A DNA stretch of 23,938 nt, taken from the NCBI GenBank assembly GCA_015039315.1, contig WIDE01000237.1:1-23938 (forward strand), written 5' to 3'. The notes under the pieces are model-generated. The model did no database searches. It saw only the letters and a program-made list of their open reading frames with translations, and had not been told where the DNA came from. The translations under genes and the position numbers were made by a program. The DNA comes from Clavulina sp. PMI_390. Taxonomy: Eukaryota > Basidiomycota > Agaricomycetes > Cantharellales > Hydnaceae. This document shows, piece after piece, positions 11,701-21,400 of this stretch. How positions within the stretch are numbered: the stretch's first letter is position 1; each line of letters starts with the position of its first letter.

Positions 11701-13835
11701 TGTGGTCCAGTCCAAGGAACGGTCCCACTAGGACGACGATACCAAGCCTCTCCTCCTTGGCATCAAACTCATCTTCCTTGTTCGGACCGAGCTGGCTTAC
11801 AAGAACAAGTCGACTTTTGGTGCTAACGTCAGCGGTACCATCTATACCCGCCATCAGCTCTAGGGTCACATACTTGTCGCCACGTCTCGACCGGCAACCA
11901 TGCCTCCGGTACCGTCCAAGACCAGCCCGTCCTCTTTGAGAGCCCAACACCCTGACCAGCTCTGACCCGTCGGCATTTCATCTCCTGCCACACAAAGCTC
12001 GACTCCAAGATCTACAATGATCTCAACCCCATCCATAACAGCCCCATGTCGCCGATTATGCCTGGCACAATCACTCATTGTGTGTAGTTCAGCGCTGCTA
12101 CTAGGCACTTCGTCGAGTCCGTCGCTACAGAGGACAACTCAGCGGTGTCATTTTGTCAGTTTCCTCAACATAATGCTCTATCGGGCCTATTCCGGCCTGC
12201 CTCCATCAACTTCGGCAGCGTAGTTCTTCCCTATGGTGAGCTCTCCGCCAAGTTGACTCAGACCGACGCGAACAAGGTAATCAAGTTCGAGATCATCAAC
12301 GATTGTGGCGAGAAGACATTGAGGGCATCGCGGAGGTCGTTGAACCCCCTTTGGTCTAAGGCTTCACTAGCCCGAGCTCGCAAAAGCCCGGGATTGGTCT
12401 GGAGGCCGCAAATGAGCACTAAACTGCCGTCTACGGTTCTCCATCATCGAGCCCCAAGGAGAAGACAATCCACTTAGGGGGACCCGCGAGCTGAGCTATT
12501 AGCCAGCGGTGCATCTACATGACTGACGAACCCCTTGACAAGGAGGTCGATGTCAAGATCCTTCCTCTCTTTGCCGCCCAGTTCCCCCAGATCGCTCTCG
12601 TTGACACGAGAACGCCACCCTTAATGGCATGTGCTCGAAGGGTATCGTCCAGAATGACTCTGCCTTTGCCGGTCACTCTCGCGGCCAGCACCCAGTACTC
12701 CACCCTTGCTTCGATCGCGGATGTCCGCATCTCCTACCCAGTGGAAGTTGTCTTCTGTCGTGGTATCGCCATGCAGGGCGCGGTCGAGCGTAGTCATCTC
12801 AACCACTCGAACGATGCAATGTGCACTGTCAACCCCAGACGTATCAGCGACACCTTCAACGAAAGCGCGCTCCGCAAAGTTGTCGAGATCATTGGCCGCC
12901 GTACTAAAGCGCTTATCAAGATTGTTGACTACAACATTGAGGTAAGATCCCTCTGTTTCAGCCACTCGCGGTCAATGCTCACTGAAGTATTTCAATGTAG
13001 GGCTGTCAATAAGTTTCTGCTGATACCTTGGTCACCCTCCGGACCCTCGCCATTGTCCTTAACTGCCTCGAGAAGGAGAACGTCGAAGTCCAGGTTTTGT
13101 TCTCGCTGGTCACTGATTATTCACTTGGTTCTCTTTGCAGCTTACCAGGAGCTTTACACTTGAGAAGATCACGGAGATGTCCAACTGCTTCGAGGTTGAA
13201 AAGAAGCAGGAGGCTACTCAAGGCAGTCATCTCACCCTTGGGCGTGGTATCGCCACCATCCCTTTGCCTCGCATCAATGCATCCTTCCGCTATCTCTAAG
13301 TGGTTTCATGCCCTTACGTGTCTGTATGTGAATACTCTCAACTTGTTCTATGGTGTTCTGGTCACTCAATTGTTCGTAAACTCCCCAAGAGGAACAACTT
13401 GAGGCACTTGAACCCTGACCTTCTCATCAATAAGTACATCGCCGACCCGACCGCCAAGCCCTTCCGAGTCACAAGGGAGTACGCCTATATCATCTTTGAC
13501 CAGACGATGTCCTCTCGTCTTGACAAGGTCTTCAAGACTTGGGATGAGAAGAACAGGGGCGCACATGCTGGACGCCAGAAGCTCGCGTACATCATCGTTG
13601 TCGAACCTCTGGCCTACCATTTCACCTTTCATGTGGGTTAGATCAAGACCCCTCGCCCACCCCAAGTCCGAGCGCTTTTGAGCTTGGACCTGGTCGTACA
13701 CAGAGGGTCAGGAGACCTACTACCAGTTTGAGGACGAGGCTGCGTAGTAGTCGTCCGGTAAAGCGTCTGAACCTACTACCACATCCACACCTGTTACCGC
13801 TGCTGCCCTCATCGTCTTTGCTGGTGCTTGTTGTT
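8735..13835 (+). pseudogene. Decayed fungal fatty acid synthase, beta-type part (AT end, ER, DH, MPT)
   Basis: Segments follow FAS beta order. End of acetyltransferase: CDQRFIFPLNWNTATSFP (8757) then, after a frameshift, HAVDFGPGSVSSIDPL. Enoyl reductase: GFVSAILTAGY, GGGHYNAAALRAKIAEIQ, ITLNSLYIN, FPLWQEVKREGLPI, FCVAAGIP, SYEDFHQPIL, SLVGGSGFG (9130-10340), then PVLDASFEVWSEK joined across intron 10397-10458 to DSLWAAQDIDAVFDQDPQRV. Dehydratase: MDFAIGTGWQ, FPDAVDGEPLKLVHLSNA, ASINFGSVVLPYGELSAKLT. Malonyl/palmitoyl transferase: GHSRG at about 12674-12688 (family GHSLGE), then YSTLASIAD in another frame, with introns 12942-13000 and 13094-13140 still spliceable; the Ala/Thr-rich C-terminal linker ends near 13835. 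It is dead: no 5' part, TAG in place of a conserved Trp at 9524, frameshifts near 8805, 9120 and 9390, and many more. Retained introns (one GC-AG at 11354-11415) show DNA-level duplication, not retroposition. Confidence 0.92.
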
Positions 13836-14229
13836 AATCTTCAGCATCTTTGGTGCTGCTACATTGCTTATGTGTTAGCCAGTTAATGAATTTGTAAATT
13901 CGATCAATATGGTGAACTTCACTTCTTGAAGATGGATCAACCAAAGAAATGCTTTGCCTTGTTGCATCGATGTATATGACTGACACTGCGGACATCAATC
14001 AATCACAGGGCATTATGGTGCACGCGACGGGGCATCACGCCAGAGTCGGAATTGGAACCGGAATTGAGCCAGAACTGATTTCGTGGGGCAGGGATATCCT
14101 CTTCTGGTCTTACCAAAATGGTCTGCGCAAACTGCCGCGCTACGAAGCTCCAGTCATGTTGTCTTACTTCTATGATTATCAAGCATACTACGTCCGAACT
14201 GCTTTCGGACACCCTGGTCTGTAACTCCT
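13836..14229. other. Spacer between FAS remnant and LINE remnant
   Basis: A plus-strand open frame (13949-14224, 91 codons, ending YYVRTAFGHPGL) shows no family I recognise and has no convincing splice partners. It may be more decayed LINE sequence or chance. Confidence 0.35.
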
Positions 14230-15690
14230 CTAATGCGGCGACATGATCTCCCACCACCGCCTCCACGCTTTTTCCTCTATCACTGCACCACTCACCCGAC
14301 AATCACCCAGTACGACAACGACTCCCACCGCCCCACACGGGACCTGATAAAATAGGGGAATTCGACGGCCTCCCGTTCCTCGTCTCGCACCCAATAACAT
14401 AGTGACTACACCGGAAGGGATGGATAAGTCATGTAATACCATGGCACCATGTGGACAAACGGGTACATATCAGAATCCCAAGAAAAAGCAAGAGCCTCGA
14501 TTGAGCTCGCTGAAGACCCAGCGGGCGAAACGTCACCAAAAACGCCTTCGCCAGCTCGAGACGAGCATAGCAGACCTCGTCATCTACACTGACGGCTCCC
14601 TCCGATTCAAACAAGAAGACCAACAGACGGGATCTGGAATAGTGGGCTTCCGCCGTGGCGAACCCATCGAGATCGAAGTTTCAGATGCAGAGATGCAAGC
14701 GTTGAGCGAGAGCGCATGCTACGCCAAAGCAATACTCCACCAGTTGGGAGACCTACATGGCATCAACCGCATCTGGTTCATTGTAAACACCACGAGCGCT
14801 TCAGCGCATCTACAAAGGAACCCCCGGCCCCGACGAAGAGTACTTATTGTCCTTCCAAGACACCGTCCACGCCACTCTCGATCGTTACCCCCAAATCCAA
14901 GTCAACATTGAGCGGGTACCGGCACATCACGACATCCTCGGCAACAAGGTGGCAGACAATCTAGCAAAACGATTATGTGGATAACTCACACCCTCTGCGG
15001 CATTCGTCTGAAGCGCTCAGAAGAAGATCACCCAGGAGCGATGGACTCACGAATGGGTCGACCAGGCTACCAGTGACTCACACCGCTTGGACTTCCGCAC
15101 CACCAACACATTCCTCCCCACTACAACACCCACGAAACGTCTTATCACACCCCTGCCTAAATCTTTCACTCGTCTGATCCAGTGCCGCACTGGACACTCA
15201 CATAGGAAGCTACTATGAGCACTTCCGCGCAACCAAACCCCACGCATGCCAGACACACAACCACATTCTCCTCCATTGCACTCTTCATGCCAGATACCGC
15301 TCCCTACTCAAATATTACAAAGGTCAGATCAACTCCAAGACATTCTAGACACCCCGAAAGGATGCAAGCGACTCGTGCGCTTCATTGCGCGTCCCGGACA
15401 TTCGAAAAACCTAGCCCCGACCTGATAAATGATCCCCCACATCCTCTGCCATACATATCTTCACACCACTCGCCCCTCCCCCGCTCTCTCCCACTTTCTT
15501 AATACTTTTACCTACTCCCATTGCCCGCAACGGGTCTCATGACCACGAAACTCAACCAAACGGCATCGTATTTCCGCTTTGTAACACCCTAAAAGGTTAG
15601 GATATACACTATGTACTTATAATATGGAGTATAGCCCTCGCCCTAAACGCCTTGTTGGTAGCCCAATGCGGTAAAACCGATTTTCTCTCT
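14230..15690 (+). mobile_element. Tad1-like LINE remnant: RNase H domain, Cys/His tail and 3' UTR
   Basis: About 14256-14400 reads as the region after the reverse transcriptase (GPDKIGEFDGLPFLVSHP). The RNase H domain starts at about 14575 with LVIYTDGSL, then SESACYAKAILHQL, IVNTTSASAHL, and after a frameshift near 14815 VPAHHDILGNKVADNLAK. The first and last acidic residues are kept, but the Asp expected in the IVDxxSA strand is Asn. After stops come RLIQCRTGHSHRKLL, ACQTHNHILLHC (zinc-knuckle-like tail) and LDTPKGCKRLVRFIA to about 15400. A non-coding tail with GTTGGTAGCCCAATGCGGTA (near 15654-15673) resembles the 3' end of these elements. Frameshifts and stops make it inactive. Only the 3' third is present, as usual for 5'-truncated LINE insertions. 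Orientation is opposite to the copy at 8042-8545. Confidence 0.75.
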
Positions 15691-15833
15691 CCTCTTCAAG
15701 CTTTTGACATCGTTGGACTAGCTACGAAAATTTAAGGAAGATAGTTGCTCATGGTTTTATCCCGCATGTAATAGAAGAGAGACTAGTTGATATCAACCCG
15801 GTTCGCCATTGATCAAACCACGATACATATATT

Positions 15834-18236
15834 TCATGCAATATTTTTGAATTCTGAGAGCCCAAGACGCCGGCATCCGGTATGGCATCGATGCTCTGTG
15901 GTCCACTCAATGATCTTCTCTTGCCCTTGATCGTGAGATCCAAATCTTCTAGCCGGCCTGTGAGAAGTAAGGACCTTAGATGCGAAAGAGGGAAGGCAAG
16001 ATATACTTACGAATGGCAACGCGACAAGACTACGCAGAAGATTGCTTGATCTTTTCCTTCCAGCCAATGTCCTTGGAGGCAGACGAGTCAGCGGCACTGG
16101 GACAAGATACGAGTAAGGCTGACGCACCATGGAGGTCAGTGAACAGATAACCAGAAAGTTGTAGAGCGAAGTGCTGGAACACAGAGAATAGTTTACTGAT
16201 GTGTCGATTATCAACATTTGAGTGAGATCCGCGGAGGATGATAGGTTGAGCGCTCGGATCAGCGACAGCTCTTATCCCCGAAAGCAAACGTCCGTCTCTC
16301 AATCGCGTAAAGAATGCATCTTTGGCATCAAACCGCAAGTCTAGTGAATAATGTTTTCAGGCATTATTACGAGCAAGATAGATGAAAAACTGACCAGTGT
16401 AATGATTTCGAAACCCTGCGTTATGAAGAGCCGTAGCAAACTCCTTAGCAAACTCCTCTCCAATGACCATGGTCTCCACGAAACATTGGGCTTCGAGCTT
16501 GGATTGAGGACTGTACAGTGTTGCAATCCAATAACGATACTTTTGCTTCGGAGCATTGAAGTATCGGAGCTTCATAGATGACTAGTAAGTGCCTGTTCGC
16601 GATGGCTAATTGGTCATATCACGTACCACAGCGCTTTTGCAGGTCAAGGATGGCGAAGTCCACTCCATTGCCACACCTTCGGTTACAAACGCCTCGAGCC
16701 CAGAGTTCTCGTAATACTTGAGTATCACGGGAACAATTGGAACCTCTGACCATTTTTCGTCCACAAGCTCATCCTCCAGGGATGGATAGGGAAAAGAACG
16801 AGGGTTCGAGATAAGAGAGTGGGGCAGGATTGTTGGGAGAGTGTCGAGAGCTTGTATTGGTCTACTAGCAAGAGCGCGTAGCTCTTCGACCTTTTCTGCA
16901 ATGGATATATTGACTCGGGTCTCCCGTAAAACATGTGTGTCATTCATATCAAACGCTGTGATGGGTTGCGAGAGTGTCATTTCGTTGAGTACGAATGGTG
17001 TCGTTGAGCGTGACAGAAAAGACCAAGAACGCCGTAAGCCGCCACTAAATGAAGCACCTGGACTGATATCTTCCCAGATATCACTGGAGGAAGGACGGAT
17101 ACTGGGGAAATGGTCCTCATCGGACCAGTTAATGTCGAGACAGTATTGAGCCGAGAGGGAGAAAGCCTGAGTCTCTCGAAATTCCTTCTGGGCTGCCGCG
17201 CCTCCCGCAAGGATGTAGACCACATGAGAAACGTGCCTGGATGCTTCTATCGCCATGAAACATTCTCGATCTCTCGCCGAGGCAACGGTAACACCCGGTC
17301 CCGAAGAGCTGTCATAGCTCAGAACAACTTCGGAGCCAGGAAGACGTATTAGTACGGCATAGTGGGCTCCTTCGATGGAGTTACGCGGCGCGACATGAGA
17401 CGCATTTCGATCCAGGATCAGAGCAAGACGATCATAGCGAATATTCGTGCGTTGGTCGGTCACAGAGAGAGGTATCTGCCACGCCTTTTTTTCATCCACC
17501 TTGGGCTCAAATATCCACGTGAGAGGAGCTGAGAGCATAGTAGCGGACGTCAAAGTGGCAGGATAACCTCTGGTTGGTGCGGCTTGAGACCAGAACCTGT
17601 CCACTTGAGGGTAACACACCTGTCCCAACGCGGCTTCAAGAGACCCGCCATGGACGTCGAAATGATTAGGACACCAGGACCGCTCGTAGTCAGCGGTGAG
17701 CTCAATCCTAGGCGAGGAGTAAGCTGTGCGGAGGGTGACTACATTGAAGTAGTGATGGACGGAGGGTGGCTCATTCGATGACTTAAGGGCGGTGAACACC
17801 CACTCCTGAATAATACAGTTAGTTGGGACGGATTCATAATTCCATGGTGGAATCTCACTAGAGGGGAGTAATTGACTCTTGTCCCAGCGATGACAGGTGC
17901 CGATGTTCCCAGATTGTGGGCCAATAGCTCGCGGACTGCGTTTCGGATGTTGCTAAGTATATCAATCTTTGTAGATAGGTCGATGGAAGGAGATATGTTG
18001 CACTGCATCATCAGCTCTACCGCGCATCTAAGAGCCCCTACGCGGGTCTTGACATCAGCGATCCGAACGCCTGTCAGGTCAACGCGCCAGAAAGTGCCAT
18101 GGAGGCTCCGAAGCACTAGATATACAAGAATCTCGGAGTCCTGCCAGCAAGAGTTGGAGTCCCATCTTGGGGCAGGAAAGCCTTGTCGAGATTCGGCCTC
18201 GCGAAGTACTTCGCCACATGAGTTGAAAGGATGCAA
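15834..18236 (-). CDS. Alpha-kinase-fold protein, probably catalytically impaired; 5' end unresolved
   Basis: Six exons join in phase: 18236-17859, 17805-16627, 16581-16395, 16340-16128, 16071-16011 and 15957-15834, giving 714 codons including the stop. All introns are GT-AG and 45-56 nt (16072-16127 has a GTGCGT donor). The N-terminal 500 or so residues match nothing I recognise. The C-terminal part follows the alpha-kinase (MHCK/eEF2K) fold: KLRYFNAPKQKYRYWIATLY, FVETMVIGEEFAKEFATALH, LFSVFQHFALQLSGYLFTDLHG, then FGSHDQGQEKIIEWTTEHRC and HTGCRRLGL. The structural zinc site is complete (His of FQHF and the HxCxxxC of EHRCHTGC), as is the Asp of the DLQG-like motif. The ATP-binding Lys (WIATLY in place of VVKR) and the Asp of the usual TDPQ are not visible, which suggests a pseudokinase. 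TGA at 18237-18239 precedes the first exon in frame and no Met is placed there, so an upstream exon (perhaps from 18240-18450) must be missing. Confidence 0.7.
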
Positions 18237-19099
18237 TCAGACGACCTCGAGAATTGAAACGTGTCGTAGGATAGGCCTCTCACGTAGTTTGTGAAAATCG
18301 ATCTACAGTATCCTCACAATATTGAGTACCTTGAACTTGATGTTGCGTGATGACGATTAAGCGCTCACCTGGGAGGACATTCGTACGCCACACTGCCGGC
18401 CTCACGGTGCGGAATACAATAGTGTTCGGGAAGAGGGAGCGCTCCGCTTGAAAGGAGAAGGAGAGGGGTATATGAGTGACCTACAATGCTTGAGTAAAGC
18501 TACTGCTGACATCGTGAGGGAAGGCGATTCACGAGCAAAAACGGACCGAGCCCCTCACTTTTGGCCTGGAACCGGAAACTGGGTGCTTTCAGAATCATTG
18601 TGTCAGCGAACCAGGCTCATGGGGGAGCATCTCAATAATTTAAATTGTGATGATCAAAATAAATACTAGTAGCATATGCTCCCCTCGAGGCTAGGCGGTC
18701 ACCGGCCATGAGAGATTTGCTGAAAGATATCTTTAATAACCCACAGTGAGCGCGCCACAAAATCGTAGATCTCCCTTGCCGTATCGTCGCGGCTCCTCGC
18801 TTATTCCCGGCTCGAACCTGAAGCTGGGAGTTTATTAACGGCCCGTATCCCGTCCCTGCTGCCGTCAGCTTCTGAATCACATTGCTTCAAGCTGCGCTGC
18901 TCCTGTCGTTGCCATATCATGACCCCACAAATGTGGTTGTCCGCCGCCTCTGCACTCACTGCCAGCTTTCCGCATATCTCCCTAGCGATTCTGCCCGGCT
19001 GACGTTTATGTGTGGCGCTGTATGTTCACCCCAGGGTTAGGCCAGGAGGGATTGAAAGACAAACAGACAACAACACTGGCAGAGGAGTGGCTCCAGCGC
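18237..19099. other. Intergenic; may hold the 5' exon(s) of the alpha-kinase-like gene
   Basis: On the minus strand an open segment reading IDFHKLRERPILRHVSILEV (18303-18243) is in frame with the first assigned exon across one TGA, and TIVFRTVRPAVWRTNVLP (about 18425-18370) lies before a GTGAGC donor. Both look protein-like, but I could not connect them with matching phase. From 18450 on I see no coding signal. The gene at 19317 runs the other way, so this is a divergent promoter region. Confidence 0.35.
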
Positions 19100-19316
19100 C
19101 ACAGCGTCATCAATTACTCGCTCAATACAGAGTTTACTCTAAATGCGAGCTTTTTCAGCTTCAAGAACTCAAATAGCTTGCTCCCGAGCTGGACCAAAAA
19201 CGGGCAGTCAAATTTCTCGGCAAGCCGGTTATGTTTGACGAAACCACGCTCCTCCGTCCTCGCTACTTCGAGCCACCAACAAAGGCCTGGTAACACGCGA
19301 GAAGGAACTTCGACCC
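19100..19316 (+). pseudogene. Decayed coding stretch in front of the Zn2Cys6 gene
   Basis: The plus strand reads LLAQYRVYSKCELFQLQELK, a TAG at about 19170, then LAPELDQKRAVKFLGKPVMF and DETTLLRPRYFEPPTKA, which has strongly protein-like composition. It breaks at about 19287; a one-base shift continues directly into LVTREKELRP and the Met at 19317. So the Zn2Cys6 protein may once have been longer at its N-terminus, or this is a separate gene remnant. The TAG may be a mutated CAG (Gln). I do not recognise the family. Confidence 0.4.
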
Positions 19317-20752
19317 ATGCAAGAACCTGTTCCACAAATGCCTCAGGTCGAAGAGACAGCGGAGGGCTTGGAGGCGCTCCCACACTGGCACCTCACCCGG
19401 CGCTACGATGGCTGTACCCCATGTAGGAAGTCTAGGAAAGCCGTGAGCTCTGAACCTGTCGCTGAAGAGTATAATTATCTCAAAGCACTCCCTGACTATA
19501 GTGTAGTAATCGCACACCACCTGGGGGTTCGCCAGCTCCTCCAAGCTGCTTGCTGTGCGCTAAGAGAAAAATTCTCTGCTTCTGGGACCCAGCCTTTAGT
19601 CGATCTGGCCAGGCCAAGACGAAGAACACGTACCCTTGTATGTCCTCATCAGACGACATCATAGCTACGCCTGACTTAATCGGTCCATCAGTTGTGTTAG
19701 CGGAACGCCCAGATCGTTCGGTCGTGTTACACGACGTCGTCTCGGCCGCCGCGCCGTCCGATCAAGGATTCAATGGACCTGATTTTCTCTATCAGAGTAT
19801 TCTCCCCCCCAGTCCTATGTGAGTCCGCGGTCCACAACTCAGATCCATTGACATACGTCAGAGTAACCATTCACGAACATGCGACTATCATTGTCCTTTC
19901 TTGCAGGGTCGGCCGATCTCCCCACTCCATCAATCTCACAACACCTCTTGATATGTGTACCCTGTTGCCTTCAGCGCCTGAGGTCAACATGATTAGCTTC
20001 AGAGGTAGCGGCGATCTGGAGGTTCCGGTCGGTCACTCTCTGGTTGTAGAGAACTGAACATGAACTTACGCTTTAATAGATCGAGGATGCCTTCGCGCAT
20101 TATCGATTGATAAACGTCATCGATCCTCCGCTTCCCCTCGGCGGAGTGATCGTGGATGTACTAACTTTCCAGTGTACCACCAACGTCTATATGCCCTTTT
20201 GTGGGGCTTTCAATTCGGCCATAACAGCTATGGGACTTGTACTTTCGGTGCGCTCCCGGTTATGTACAGATCTCGATGGTCTGTTAATCTCAACATCTAG
20301 GGCGGTGGAGCAGTAGCTGATCACCTGAGATTCAAGGTCGCCCGCGGTCACGCCGAGAATGCGTTAGAACAACTCATGATCTTAACATCCTTGGACCACT
20401 CGCTCGGCGACCCATTTGCTTTGGCAACTTTGGTATCGCTGGTGGTATGGCGCGTATGTATCTGGTATCTGGCAATCAGCAGCCTATTAACCCTCATATT
20501 CAGCTGAAAAACGCGCAACACGGGCGCAAAACCGGCCGAACCTTTGAAGTTCCACTCCTTGATTTACTCCCGACGCTGTTGCAGCATGCTCGTGAGACGA
20601 AACCAGACTGTGGTATTATCAAATCAGCGAACGTCCTTCATCAGTTCCTTATCTTGTCGTATGATTTTGGTGAGTTGAGAGCATCGATGCACTTGGGTGA
20701 ATACTCACTACTTTCAGATATATTAGGTGGCTGTATCAAGATTGACATGTAA
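19317..20752 (+). CDS. Zn2Cys6 (GAL4-type) binuclear-cluster protein, 348 aa, eight exons
   Basis: Exons 19317-19442, 19502-19818, 19907-20031, 20080-20115, 20173-20258, 20301-20432, 20480-20669 and 20718-20752 join with fully consistent phase into 349 codons with stop. Intron 19443-19501 (GTGAGC...CTATAG) splits the metal site: before it CTPCRKSRKA, after it CSNRT... and CLLCAKRKILC. Joined, Cys 33, 36, 43, 58, 61 and 68 give C-x2-C-x6-C-x14-C-x2-C-x6-C, the GAL4-type cluster with a loop slightly longer than usual and the usual basic residues. Such clusters bind two zinc ions and DNA, usually in nuclear transcription factors. The rest (for example ALLWGFQFGHNSYGTCTFGA, ARGHAENALEQLMILTSL, GRTFEVPLLDLLPTLLQH, IKSANVLHQFLILSYDF) lacks the large fungal regulator middle-homology domain as far as I can see and matches no family I know. 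The start Met is the first in the intact frame, but a decayed stretch upstream suggests an older longer form. Confidence 0.65.
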
Positions 20753-20882
20753 TTCAAGCTGATATTGTTCCGTAGAGGCTCATCAGTGTCATCGTGGCGG
20801 CGGAAATCATATCTTTTCATTTTATTTTCCTTTCTTTTTGGTACCATTGATACTTCAGATGTCGTACCGAACGGAGAGAAAA
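20753..20882. other. Short spacer
   Basis: T-rich tail after the Zn2Cys6 gene stop at 20752; plausible 3' UTR. No feature is seen. Confidence 0.3.
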
Positions 20883-21350
20883 ATGTCATGTCCATGTAAA
20901 TCACAGTCCTCGTCGTGTGGATTCGACACGATCTACGATGATGAGGCCACTCGCTGTCAAAGAGCGCGTCTCTTGTTGGAGTTGGTCAGGTGATAACAGT
21001 ATTCGTGCACTCCGTTGGTTTTCCTTCCTTTGGGTAGTTTATCTACCGTTTTCTCCTATCGGTGACGTGGTCCATAGTTTTCTGTGTACATTAGTTATAC
21101 GTTAGCTTCCCTTTCGGAGGAGGCCGGCGCCGAATTCACTATTATTCATTGTCTGTAAGGACTCAGGGTTGGCCTTTTGAGATATCTCTCGATGTAATCG
21201 TAACTGATCTCTATTGGAGAACGACGAGTTCCGGTAGCGGTGGAGTTCTATTTGTTAGTCGTTTACTAGCTACAAGCGTCACGTGGTACGCCTCAATCAT
21301 CTTCCTACTAGCACTCCCTATTGCACTTAAATTGCAGGTAATGTCACTCG
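20883..21350 (+). CDS. Doubtful small gene of about 70-90 codons
   Basis: ATG at 20883 opens a frame reading MSCPCKSQSSSCGF then DTIYDDEATRCQRARLLLEL to a GTGATA donor at 20990. One possible continuation uses acceptor TACATTAG (21093) for SYTLASLSEEAGAEFTIIHC, donor GTAAGG (21155-21160) and an exon with GGVLFVSRLLATS followed by hydrophobic residues. Phases fit, but several other splice choices fit equally well and I recognise no domain. A hydrophobic run (ASIIFLLALPIALKL, about 21290-21335) might be a membrane segment if exonic. It lies between two plus-strand genes. Confidence 0.28.
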
Positions 21351-21400
21351 CGATCGAATAACTAGCTTCAAATAGCGTATTGCTGAGAGCAAGTCTCACG

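Noticed and set aside
13949..14224. 91-codon plus-strand open frame
   Set aside because: It has no recognisable motif, lies between two decayed elements and has no splice partners; probably chance or LINE debris.
18800..18840. tRNA-like GGCTCGAACC box
   Set aside because: It resembles a B box, but no matching A box, anticodon stem or acceptor pairing could be found around it.
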